64,000 nucleotides of DNA from Lingula anatina (taxonomy: Eukaryota; Brachiopoda; Lingulata; Lingulida; Lingulidae). The position numbers were made by a program, and so were the translations under genes. The notes under the pieces were generated by a model, which saw only the letters and a list, made by a program, of their open reading frames with translations, did no database searches and was not told the origin of the DNA. The stretch covers positions 308,041 to 372,040 of the forward strand of contig NW_019775602.1 in the NCBI RefSeq assembly GCF_001039355.2, given 5' to 3'. Positions 24,720-36,768 of this stretch are shown here, in pieces; the first letter of the stretch is position 1, and every line of letters starts with the position of its first letter.

Positions 24720-24801
<82 letters not shown>
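24720..24801. repeat. (TA)n microsatellite, ~82 bp
   Basis: Uninterrupted TA dinucleotide run. Confidence 0.98.
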
Positions 24802-24804
<3 letters not shown>

Positions 24805-25335
24805 TACCTTTATAGTCAAAGGGGAAATTTGATAAGTATAATGAAATTAATATTATTCTATTGTTTATTCTAGAGTCAACCACACTAATAAAAATATTGA
24901 ATTTAAGTTTTGTAGTCTAGTTTTGTTTAGAATTAAGGGAGAAACGATACCAAATGATGCTTATTGTGTATACAGATAGCTTTTGTTTGAAATTCGTTTT
25001 CCGTTCTCTTGATGGGCGCATGTACTTGCGTACATATATTTTGGCTAATTCAGCACGTCGTGTTTCCTATCATTAAAGGAAAAAAACGCAGAGCGTAATC
25101 CCAACAGTACATGCATATATCTGTCTGAAAATCAGCAAATTACATGTTCTTACGATTAAATGGATATCACGTGAATAATAATATGTCGTATGTAATGTGA
25201 GTGCTGCAATTGGTCACCCTAATGTCATATCCTGTTATATAAATAAAACCTCTCCTTTCAAAGAAATGCAGTTTTGTACAAAAGTGTCTTTGGGGCGTAT
25301 TGGTATATGCATCATTGTCGTCTTGTTTACACAGA

Positions 25336-27673
25336 ATGGTTTGGTTCCAAATTTTGTCTTTTTTGCTCCTCTGTTTGGCACAAGAAGGTAAGCATGTATA
25401 TATATGAAGTTTTTTGTGTTCTTTTCTTTAGATCATGTAACTTGGAAGCTTATTTTGACTTAGAATTTATTTATTTATTTATTTATTTATTTGACTGATC
25501 ATCGATTCATCTCTTTTTGATAGTTACATCAGTATTTTTGTGTGTAACAGTTAGCCATCTGATTACTGGCAACTTTTGTTGAAAAATATTAATTATATAG
25601 AATAACAACAAAATAAAAGTATGGTGTCATCAAAATCTCACGAAAATGAATGAATTTTGTTGACGCATTGAATGTGATAATATAAGCAGTTAGAAAGATT
25701 AAAATATTAAACTATTTAGCCTTTATGTTTTCTTTCGCCTTTATTTTGTCTCTGCTTGGATTTTCTATGTAATTTAGTTTTTTAACCGTGCAAATACCAT
25801 TTGTCAATTTAAGCATACGTTTGTTCCACATAAACTTGGGCTGTGTTGTAACGCACGTGCAGCAAAAAACTTTTTATCTTTTATGTTTTTAGTTGGTCAT
25901 ACTTTGTAAGACAAAATTTTCTGCCAATACTTGATAATTTAGGAAGTATTAACAACAAAATGTATCCACGGCATATAGAGATCCTTCCCATTTCGAAACC
26001 AAATTGAAGAAGAAAGTTGCAACCCACGGTTCGTTAATAGCCAGTGTCACGCATTGCAATGTTCGTAAGTGCTATTTGGGGGCTGTATATCTTTCCATCT
26101 AAGTACAAATTCTAGTGTTTGGTGTGAAATAAACCGCAATGTGGTCATTACGGGCAGTGGTAGTGCGAGGCGAGAGTGGTGCAACCCACTTAATGATCAT
26201 GTACATTTTCTTCGTGTGACAGAAATTACAGTATTCGTTTTCTTTCCTAACTAAATGGTGCCGGTATGCATGATATTTAAGGTGCTAATATATGCTCACT
26301 AAAAGCAATGCTTTCTTTTTTATGTGTTCTAGCAGGCCAGCAATATCATGTAAGGTTTTTTTCTGGACAAATGGACCTTATTACCCTTTTATGATAAAAG
26401 TGGCATTAAATTTTGATTGAGAGTTGACCTTTTCCAGCCAAAAGGAAGTTTATTTCGACCCCCTCCCTCCAATTCCCCTACAGGGCTCTCTAATGCATTT
26501 TAATTTTACTGTTAAAACAGTAATTACTGTTCATAATTAAAGATAGATTGGCTACTTAAGGCAAGCATTCATTCAACGTTTCGCCGGATTTCTCTATGTT
26601 TAAGCTTTAAGTCAATTTTTCTTTAACACAAAGTGCAAACAGTTGTATTTTTTTACCAGCGGCGCAGTTAAGCAGGGCAACAGGTCGTACGTTTAATCTT
26701 CCAACAATTTGCAAACCGAGATAATTTCCATAGCAGGTCTTGTAAGGTCCCGGCTACATGAAACTCGCTCTCTCCCTCTCCCTTGTTGTAAACCATTGCA
26801 AGAGTCTGGTAACTTCTTTTTAAAAGGTTTATTCACATTTTTAAAACTTTAGTCCGAAGCATTCGTTGCGGTTCTTGTCTCCTGCTCACGTCCAACAATA
26901 CTGAGATACAGAACGCCATGGCGTCTGCGTTCAGCCGCTTCTTCAACTCCAAGTGTGCAGACGACAGTGCAGCAGATATCAGTGAAATACAGTGTCCGGG
27001 CTCATGTGAGCATGTGATCTCTAATGTCGGGACCATGGATAATGTGGGTATCAATGGTTTGAGTAATTGGGTAAAAGAATCAGTTTTTTAATAATTTTTT
27101 CATTCTTACACACAGCACGCAATGCGATGAATACAAATGACAAGGCAAAGGAAAGATATGAATTTCCAATTTGTCTAAACCAGACCACTTTTTACTACAT
27201 CCGCTCCTCTCATGATCAGTTACTTTTAAACTAAGTCAATTATTCTGTTACGCAAGAGACGCAATCAATAAACGTATACGTGATAATTAGCAACCAATTA
27301 ATATTACGAATAAATATAATAAAATAATAAATTAAAATTAATTAATTAATTAAATAACAAATAATCAATGGCAGATTTGAATGAAATGAAATATTTGAAT
27401 ATTAATTATATTAATTTACTATTCACTTTTTATTTTCAGGGAGGGCGACCAATAACACTTACACTTCACTTGCGCCGGTGCAACGCTTTACGGAGTCTCG
27501 ATATCGGTTGTCAAACACTGAGCATGGCAGACGATACAAAGATCAAAAGTTACCTCAAAGATATATTCGGGTCAATTAATCGTTTCACCAGTGTCCACGG
27601 TCGCCATTGTCTGTGTAATACCGACGGGTGCAATAAAAACACCAGGAATCTTCCTGTAATGGCCCCAGGTGAG

Positions 27674-27733
<60 letters not shown>

Positions 27734-28139
27734 TAGAGGGTTTGCATCTTTCTGAATTGTCATCAATTTTCAGTCCCCGTCACACAGTGTTACAAGTGCC
27801 AGTGGAGGCAGTACCGCAGTAGTGACAGTTCAATGGAACAGCTGCTGAACGCTGGCCATAACACACAGATCCAGACTTCCTGCAAGGACGCCCAGCCAGT
27901 TCCAGCGATTCCTTCTGTTAGTTGCCGCGGTTCTTGTGGCATCACCAATTCTACGATTCATATGTCCTCGGTAAGCTGGTAAAAACAATCTTGATATCCA
28001 CCGTCGATAATTTGATCGCAAATATAACATGTTGATGATAGGAACTTAGGTATAAAACGTATAGAATTAAGGGTTAATTTCTGTTAGCCATACTCCGCAC
28101 AGCTATCACTACAGACAACTGCTTACAATTAATGTACAA

Positions 28140-28174
<35 letters not shown>

Positions 28175-28828
28175 ACTTATTTCATAATTTTCCAGAAAGA
28201 CGGACGCTTTATCAACATCAAAACAATAGAAAGAACTTGCATTCCCCTCAGAACCGCCAGCGAGTGTGTCAATGGAGCTCCACAAGGCAAAGATGGACAT
28301 CCATCACAGCTGATACAGCGGTCAGGCTTCGAAGACGTAAGAATAGAGAATCTCGCTTGCACGTGTAATGGAAATGGCTGCAATGGTATAGGAACTGAAG
28401 CGCTAGCGAGGGTCTCCAGAACGAGAAATATACCAATTCAGTTCACCCCAGTTGGAGGCCCTGGTAACAGAACTCCAGGCAATCCTGGCCTGCAGCCCTC
28501 AATGAACGCCGGCACACAACCACTTAACGGCCTCGCTGCTATACCACCACTGATGAACCGCCAGGCAGGTATACCATTAATGAACGCTCCCATCTTTCCT
28601 AACAACCAGTGGAATCCCAGTGGTGACAACAGCCCCAGCAACGCTCCAATCACGACGACACCAAGTTCCGGCCAGAAGAACAATGGCGCTGACGAGAAGA
28701 ACCTTGAGAAGCATGTTTACCTGCCTAAAGAACACTCTGGTAAGAGCAGTGGAACCATCAATATTTCTAGTCTAGGCACGATGTGCGCTGTCATGACCTT
28801 ACTACTGGGCTGTGTTGACCTGTTCTAG
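25336..28828 (+). CDS. Two-domain Ly6/uPAR (three-finger) protein, secreted and probably GPI-anchored
   Basis: Five exons: 25336-25387, 26853-27043, 27440-27668, 27774-27970 and 28196-28828. Summed length is 1302 nt, giving 433 residues, and all phases agree. Exon 1 codes a classic signal peptide (MVWFQILSFLLLCLAQE). Domain 1 (about residues 20-150) has CGSC, spaced cysteines and ends CLCNTDGCN. Domain 2 (about 160-275) begins CYKC and ends CTCNGNGCN. CxC....CN is the hallmark of Ly6/uPAR three-finger folds, held by disulfides. A long Pro/Asn/Gly-rich stalk follows, then a hydrophobic C-terminus (MCAVMTLLLGCVDLF) after a small-residue stretch, as in GPI signals. Each domain is split by one phase-0 intron at the same place, which suggests internal duplication. 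Exon 2 uses a less usual GTGGGT donor. Such proteins act at the cell surface; the partner is unknown. Confidence 0.85.
27675..27728. repeat. (GA)n microsatellite in Ly6 intron 3
   Basis: GA run starting seven bases after the exon 3 donor at 27669. Spurious reading through it produces R-E repeats and, on the other strand, S-L repeats. Confidence 0.95.
28139..28175. repeat. (TAAA)n microsatellite in Ly6 intron 4
   Basis: AAAT tetranucleotide run about 20 bases before the acceptor of the last exon. Confidence 0.95.
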
Positions 28829-29254
28829 TTACTTTAAATCAGAAAACGTGTCCATTTGTAACATTGTGGTTTTATTCTAATTGATTGTCCATCGTAACAT
28901 TGACATGGTGTAAATAAATATTTCTTAAATATTTAGCTATTTCTCTGCTAATACATAACTTTGTATGAACTATGCATCATTGATGAAACATGAATAAAAG
29001 TCAGAAAAATACAAATGTACAGTTAAAAGTGATTGTCAAGGCTTCTTTGTTTTTTTTTTTTAATATTAATTCTCATTTGCTAACGATATAAATTTTAAGA
29101 AGACACAGAATTGTAAGTTAATGACTGTCTGACTAAAACCGATTTAGACATGACAATAGAAGACAACTGATATATAAAATAAAAAAATGTAATAAATCCT
29201 TTCTCAGTATTTACCAACCATCATAACATTAACTCCACAAAACACCCTCCTTAT

Positions 29255-29292
<38 letters not shown>

Positions 29293-29861
29293 AATATACT
29301 TAAAAGGCATTTCCACATGAACATCTGTGCTGAATGTTGAACCTACATAAGACTGAAAAAATTAAACCTTTCATACTACACATATGATAACATAAATCAA
29401 TCTTCAATAAAATAATCTCATCCCTTTTCACAGATAATATTATCCTTATTAATGCATAAAAATTTAAAATAAAAACAGCTGTGACTAAAAAATACTTGTG
29501 CTGAAAAACGAATGTTACCTCTGAAGTTTCTTTTAGGCCCCTATCATACAAAATGTCTAAAATTAATAAGTCACTTTCGTTGATTTTTTTACATCAGCTC
29601 CTAAGCCTTAATAAAATGGCACTTTTTTCCATTAAAGAGAAAGATAAAGTCAGTTTATGTTCCCATGCATGCACTTGCTACTTTTTATACTTAAAATTGC
29701 AGCAATGATTTTGCAGTCTATAACCAGTTTTCCACATCTCCTGGTGATAACTTAATAACAAATCATTCTTTGATTCAAAATATTGAAAAGTATGTAAAAA
29801 AAAATACATGTAAATTTATTATGACATGATTATCATAAAATATAATACATCCAAAAACAAG
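28829..29861. other. 3' flanks of the convergent Ly6 and PPEF genes
   Basis: The Ly6 gene (+) and the PPEF gene (-) converge here. AATAAA motifs at 28913-28918 and 28993-28998 fit Ly6 transcript ends. A TA run lies at 29261-29290. No coding sequence was seen. The remainder probably holds the PPEF 3' UTR. Confidence 0.55.
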
Positions 29862-31882
29862 TTAAATGATATTCACTGTACTTCCTGAAGACCTTGAGAG
29901 CAAATCTGCCTCCTTGTCTGACATCGACGTCAAGGACAACGATACCAGTTCCTCATCAGTTCGAGGTCTCTGGTCGACCAATCGGAATGCTTCAAGGAAC
30001 TCGTTAAAATCAATCTGGCCATCTTTGTTGATGTCAAGGCACCGCGCCAAGTCCACGACTTGCTCCTTGGAAATTTCATGACCAATGTGCCGACTCAAAA
30101 TATCGCAGGCATCTTCAAATTCTTGCATTGATATTGAGCCTATAAAGTAGAAAATATGTAAATAGTGCTAAACAGACCTGTGCGTGCACTTCAATTATAC
30201 TCATTTTGTTAAATTAATTTGTCATTTATTTTTTTACCAGTATCGTTTTTATTATTAATAGGTGCTATCTGTTATTCTGAATGGCATGTTTGATTTTGAA
30301 TAGGAATAGCTGAATCAATGATTTATAATTTGACATCAACTTTAAAATAACACAGATTAACCTTATAATAATAATATAAACAATGAAAATAAAAACCTGA
30401 ATTGTCTTTATCGATAATCCGAAATATGGTTCCAAGGCTGTCTTTATTTCTATACAAAGTTTCTGTCAAACTGGGGCCTTCTTGCTGCAGAATAATAAAG
30501 TAAAAATATAAAATAAAATTTATGGCAGACATTATATACAATTTTTATACTAAATATCCCCACAGTATTACGTAGGTCACTTCTGCCTTTCTCTTTAAGT
30601 TAAAATAGTTAAATTATTTTGTAAAGTGTTTGTGCCAAACTGAAACACTGAGAATATTGTTATAATTGTCAGACTTACATATACAGAAACTAAATCTTTG
30701 AAAAAAAATTAGCCAAATACTAAATATATTCTTGAAATATTCTTGTAAGGCACTTATGAATTTGGAGATCTATCGATTGCTTCCTGGCAAGTAACAGATA
30801 ATAACTGAAAAAACCTGTAAATTGTAGTGCTTTGCAACAAACGTCTCCTGTTAATCCTTTTAAATGAAAGTGACTTACAGCAGTAGTAAAATTGCAGTGG
30901 ATCTGGCAAAAATCAAACATGGTGGTCACTATGACCTTTCCGTCAGCATCCACGTCCACTAATTTTTCTCTGAGGGTTCGCCATGGCAACTCCATATGTA
31001 AGACATTCTCCATTGCACAGCACCAGTCCATCACGTGAAGTCTGCCTGAAAACATTGCCAAAAGGAGAATTTAACAATGGCAATCCAAAGACATTGACAG
31101 AAAATTTTACTGACCGCCGAATATTTCACAGCTTTTTTTAGTGAACAGCTGTAATGATCAATGCAAAAGTTTTAAATATTTCTGTGGCTTTCATGTCACC
31201 GGTACCTCTGCTCTGTGTAGAAATCACTACGTAATTAAATGCAGAAATTACAATTTCCTGCATAATTGTAAACAACTCTTGCAGCAATTTTTTATGGGAT
31301 GTCCCATAGGAATCCTGCAAGACTCTATGGGACTATAGGATTCCTGCAAGACTCTATGGGACTATAGGATTCCTGCAAGACTCTATGGGACTATAGGATT
31401 CCTGCAAGACTCTATGGGACTCCATAAGAATCCTGCAAGACTCTATGGGACTCCATAAGAATTCCATTAGAAGTCTTACAGGATTCCTATCTAGGACATA
31501 TATGTATGTCTCAATGACCTGTAGGATTTTGGACCAATTTCCTATTGAAATTTTTGCTAGAGAAAAATCTGCCAAAGTAAAGATACATGTGTATGCGTAA
31601 GAGTGAAAAAGATAAGAAAAATTAAGCCACTTTTTGTTTCCAACCAGCTAACAAGTCAATATACAAGTCTACTTATAATTTTCCAAAGCAATGTGTTTTC
31701 ATACGTAAATAAGACAATACCTGTATTTTCTGGATCAAATTTCTGGAACTCTTGTTTTAGTTCTAGACCAGAGGCAAAGATTCTTTCCTTCAGGTTTCGT
31801 ATTGCTGAGGCCTCTATAATACCCACCCTGTAATGTGTTAATGTACATATTTATTAAAATTGATAAGAATATAAAATTTATA

Positions 31883-31956
<74 letters not shown>

Positions 31957-34900
31957 ATGCAAATAAAAGAAGGATTATGTTGTGGCTGTTGTGCACTTCA
32001 CATCTGTTGCAATCCTGGCTACTATCATGGCCACTTTACTATCTTACACAAAAACTTGCAAATACATTTAATGTATGTATTTTCTATGAATCCTACATAT
32101 GGTTACAATTAACCAGATTTCCTTTAGTGTAATCTTTACACATGATACTTCAGTAACACCTACAATGTGTTAGATATACTATGCAATTCAAAATGCACTC
32201 ATGTTGTATTATATTAAATTATATTACATTAAGCTCAAAGCAGGGGCGGATTTAGGCCGTCTTCTGGGTCTTCCGGAAGACGGTCAGATTTTCAAGTTTA
32301 CATTGAGGGGTATTTAATTTTTTCTGTCGGAAGACGGTCAAAAATGTAGGATGGATCGACAAAGATAATTTGGAAGACTGTCAGAAAATATTTTTGGATC
32401 CGCCCCTGCAAAGCTCTGTGATTTGTCTTTGTCTGATTGAAATATTTCTGCCTTTGCTAGCTCTTGCTGTCATGCACTTACTAATGCAATTATTTTTTAT
32501 TATATAAAGCTCAAAGCTCTAACTTAGGCTTGCCTTTGTCTGATGGAAATATTCCTGCCCCTGCTGGCTTTTGTTGTCATATACTGTACAAACTCTGGTT
32601 TATGATCCTGGCCCAGTTTGATGTATGCTCCTTTGTTGCTGCCCTCTTCGTAATAGTTGGAGGCAGAGAAGATTGTTAGCACCTGAGACATAAATAAATA
32701 AATAAATAAATATGTAAAGAAGGATTTGGCACTTTATTAGAAATCCTAAATGCATCTTGCACATGTCAATGTTCTACTTATTAACTGGAAAACTGCAACT
32801 CTACTCTTACTTAATAATTAAAACAATAAAACAGTACTTCAAAAACCATACATAAAAGCCATTTTAAGTCAGAAAAGGCATATTTAACGCTGTCAGTCTT
32901 CCTCAGGAACTCTACTAAACAGGTAAGTGCAGGTGTAACCATGCACAAAATTATCTTATTATTATGTTCACTAATCAGTTGAAAGTTTGACAAGGAAAAT
33001 TGCCAGCACTGTCTGTGATAAAGTATGCCAAACAACAAAATATCATGGATTTATAACAGTACCATACTTATGAATTTCCTCAAGTCTTTTAGACCAATCA
33101 CAACCAGAGTCTCACTATATATGAAACTCCTATTCAACATTCAATCACCTGTTTATAATGTGTGTATTCATACCCATCACGTTTACATTCATGAGATCGT
33201 ATGATCAGCTTCAAGTTGTTACTGCGCAGAAACTTGTCTGTGACATCAGCACCAAAGTAACACCCTCCCCCGCGGAAGGAATTGGGTGAGCAACCTAGCT
33301 GCGTCTTTGGGTCACTCCACAAAATGTCCAAAACCTAGAAATATGAAATAGTTTTTAAAGTTTCCAAGGCAACAAGGCTGGCATATGTTTCTTTTCATCA
33401 TTAAAAATGATGCTAAACTAAATGAGGTGCAAATTTATCACCAATGACTGATGCTATACTGTAGTCTACTGTTGTATTTCAATACAAAAAAATTCACTGT
33501 CTGGAATTTAAAATACTGTTATCGATAATTATGATGTTCATTCAAAAAATATCTCACGATCAAAAATTGTTACAATGTATCACATGTAGCCAATCACTTC
33601 AATGGACACTTTATAGGATTCTTGTTGCAGATACTGAACTGTCCTAGGGATATTAGGTACATGTAGCTTGTGCTTATATCTCAAAGGAAAAATCTTTTTA
33701 GAAATCTGTTTTGAAAATTTTACCAAGGCCTGTGGGCACCCTTAGGCTTGACCAGCCCTGGTCAAAAGTTGCATTCAATGGGTAGTTGTTTTGCACAGGA
33801 ATGCCCAGCAACATAGCCACTTTTACCTGCTTCCATTCTATAATTTCTGACATCTTTGGTTTTCCTGAGTCGTTAGCCTCTGAATTGCCTCCCTCTATCT
33901 GGTAAGGTGGCTTGAGCACAGAGATATACTAGAAAATGAATAAAGAATGTAACAGATATAATATAATAACAGACTGCACTACATAGTCAAGTTTCTCAAT
34001 CATTGATGATAAAATGGATAACACTACCCACTTGAGGAAATATTTAGGGACGATTCCCAGACCCTATCATACTGACTGTGGATCGATCTAACTCTGAGGG
34101 GATTCTTGCTAAATTGCAATCAACTTAAGCCGCTTAGACGTCTGTCACCTCTACTAAAGCTGCTAGGGGGAAATTATCATTTAGTGCCAGACATCTAAAC
34201 TGCTTAAGCCTTAAACAATTTTGTGAGAAACCCCTTGGAGATGGATCAATCCTGTTAAGACAATCTAAGCAGTGGTAAGATCTTTGAGCAGTGGATAGTG
34301 TTACCCATTGGAAAGCGCTATCCAGTGTTGATGAAAGAGGGTCCTGATGTAAGGAAAGACTGAACTGGCATCAGGGAGGGCCACTGGACTACTGGTACAC
34401 TGGGCAGCCATGGGTACCACATCAGTCAAACTGGGTACATTAATCCTGACTGGACTTATGGTACATGTATGTGTCCAGTTTGGCACTTAGATTTTTAAGA
34501 AGCATATGTGATCCACATGGACCCATGACCCCACCCCAATTTTTACCCATTTGGATCCTACAGAAAACCTTGGGCTTTATGCTAGCAATTTTTGTCACAG
34601 GTTCTAATTTGGGCCTTATTTTTGTTTTTTATTGTGAGCGAACATTTAGAAGTGAATTCTAAGGATTTGGTTCAAAGTGTTGCTTGGTTAAAATGTACTG
34701 CTACACGTATTTCAGATTACCTTGTGTCTGTCTAAGGTTTCCAGGGAGAATAAAGTAGTATTGTCTGAAATTCCTCCATGAACAACAAATATCTTCTTGT
34801 CAATCATGGTGGCGAGGGGAAGCCAACTGAAAACCTCCTCAAACAATGTGAAGACTTTCGTTCCATGGTCTTTATATTTGTTGAGCACCTCTTTCATAAA

Positions 34901-35636
34901 ACCATATCTGGAAATAAAAAAAGACAAATATCTACATTGTGATGTGAACTCAGAGTCAAGGATCAGGTAGACGCCTTTTAACATCACTTATTAGCTTAAG
35001 AACAATAATAATATTTAAAGTTCAGAGCTTCTCTTGGAGTGAAGCATGAGCAAAAACAAGAGGCAGTGTTCAGTAGTGGGTTTAGACTGTCACCCTATGT
35101 CCTCATGGGGTGAAGAGGTTAAATAAGTATGACAGTATTAAAAAGTTTACATATAACTGTTACTAAAAAGTATGTAAAATTGCAACAACAGAAGTAATAT
35201 ACATGCCTACATGAATGCCATACATATCATAACAACATAAAATTATACTAATAAAGGGATTGTGACTTCCAATAACTCATGATAAAATAACAAAAATTCA
35301 AAACTGAAATAAGTACAAAATAAAATAACATAAAAAGACCTCATGTTCATGACGCTGTCCTCGTGGTTCCCTCGGTTGATGTGGACATCATTAGGAAAAA
35401 GTAGGAGACAGGCAAACAACAGAGCAGCTACCTCCACGGAGTGGTTGCCCCGGTCCACAAAATCTCCGTTGAATATGTACGGATTATCTGGGCCAGGAAG
35501 GCCATTCTGAAAGAAGTGAACTGCAATATGATACTCAGTCACATGAAAAGTGTTTATTCTATGTATGCAATACTTGGAGAACATAAAATATGATAAAAGA
35601 ACAATCTATTCTCCATATTCCAGGATATACCCTTTC

Positions 35637-35667
<31 letters not shown>

Positions 35668-36734
35668 CACTACAAAGTAATTTTTTAATTGGATGTTTGA
35701 ATAACACTGATTATCATTTTTAATTTGGAAACATGCTTGTAGCCTAAGGTCTAAATTAAATTATCAATGTCTGCTTGATAAATTCCCTCAAAAGGCAAAC
35801 TTAAAACAAAATAACCTCCCATCAATCACCTTGTAGAAAATAGTAAACAAATCATCAATCTTTCCATGGAGATCTCCACATATTGTCAGCTGCTTCGTGA
35901 TGTTCAGGTTTACTACGTTGACATTAGCCTTTGTTTTTAACAATTGTCTTGTGTTGTGTAACAGCTCTAGCAGAAATCTGGCATGTAGAGTCTACAGGGG
36001 AAACAGACAGTTAATAATTCAGTTGCAAGATGAAATAATTACTTCCCCACTCTTTCATTTCCTCCATCTCTACAAAGATAGCATTAATCATCAGTTTGAC
36101 AATATCATCTACATTAATTTTGTACTGTAATGTAAACAATTTTTCATTTTATTACGGTTATATTATGGGTTTTTCATTGCCTCTTACTCAAAGATGATAC
36201 AAAAACCAGTCTTACTCAAGAGAAAAATGTGTTTTTCCTGTATTCAGGTAATACAAGATTTGTTTTGGCTTTATCAAACAAAATGTCAGTTAATATTTTT
36301 ATATTTGAACTATGTACATGACATAAACAGGAATGGCTCAAATCAGTATCTGCTTACCACCTTTAGTACCTGTAATAGCAAATCATGACTGATATAAAAA
36401 CCTCACTTCTTTATTAACATACTCACCTTCCCTCTCTTGAATCCTTCCACCAATGTTGTGAGTTGGTACCTGGAGAGAGGAAATGTCAATCTGGGACCTT
36501 TATAGGAGGAGGTCACACGAATAGTGGTGTAATCTGTGTGCTTCAGAAGCTCCTGTTCTGACTCAGTTCTAGTAACTGCTGTGCCTCATGAAAGAGAAAC
36601 CAATTTCAATGATAGGATGATAAAAAAATTAATGCATTAAAAATGATTGAATGCTGCAAACATATGAAACACTTGTAATTTAAACATGAGCTGAATGACA
36701 CCCAAACTATGGCAAACACATGCACGCACACACA

Positions 36735-36768
<34 letters not shown>

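Larger units (their letters stand above)
21510..25335. other. Intergenic region between divergent GPCR and Ly6 genes
   Basis: Holds the presumed promoters of both genes, which point away from each other. Recognised content is one MITE-like element at 24016-24280 and a long (TA)n tract at 24720-24801. The open frame at 23333-23719 starts without an ATG and shows no domain; it is not called as a gene. Confidence 0.5.

Noticed and set aside
25266-25391. Alternative signal-like frame MQFCTKVSLGR at the Ly6 first exon
   Set aside because: Its phase at the donor (25387) does not fit exon 2, while the frame starting at 25336 gives both a better signal peptide and the right phase.
27550-27766. Ser-Leu repeat and Arg-Glu repeat frames
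   Set aside because: Produced by the GA microsatellite in the Ly6 intron.
36475-36578. An extra intron in PPEF exon 4, because CTCTCTCCAG precedes GTACC near 36470
   Set aside because: Reading through gives [10 protein letters not shown], which matches the family, so the AG there is chance.
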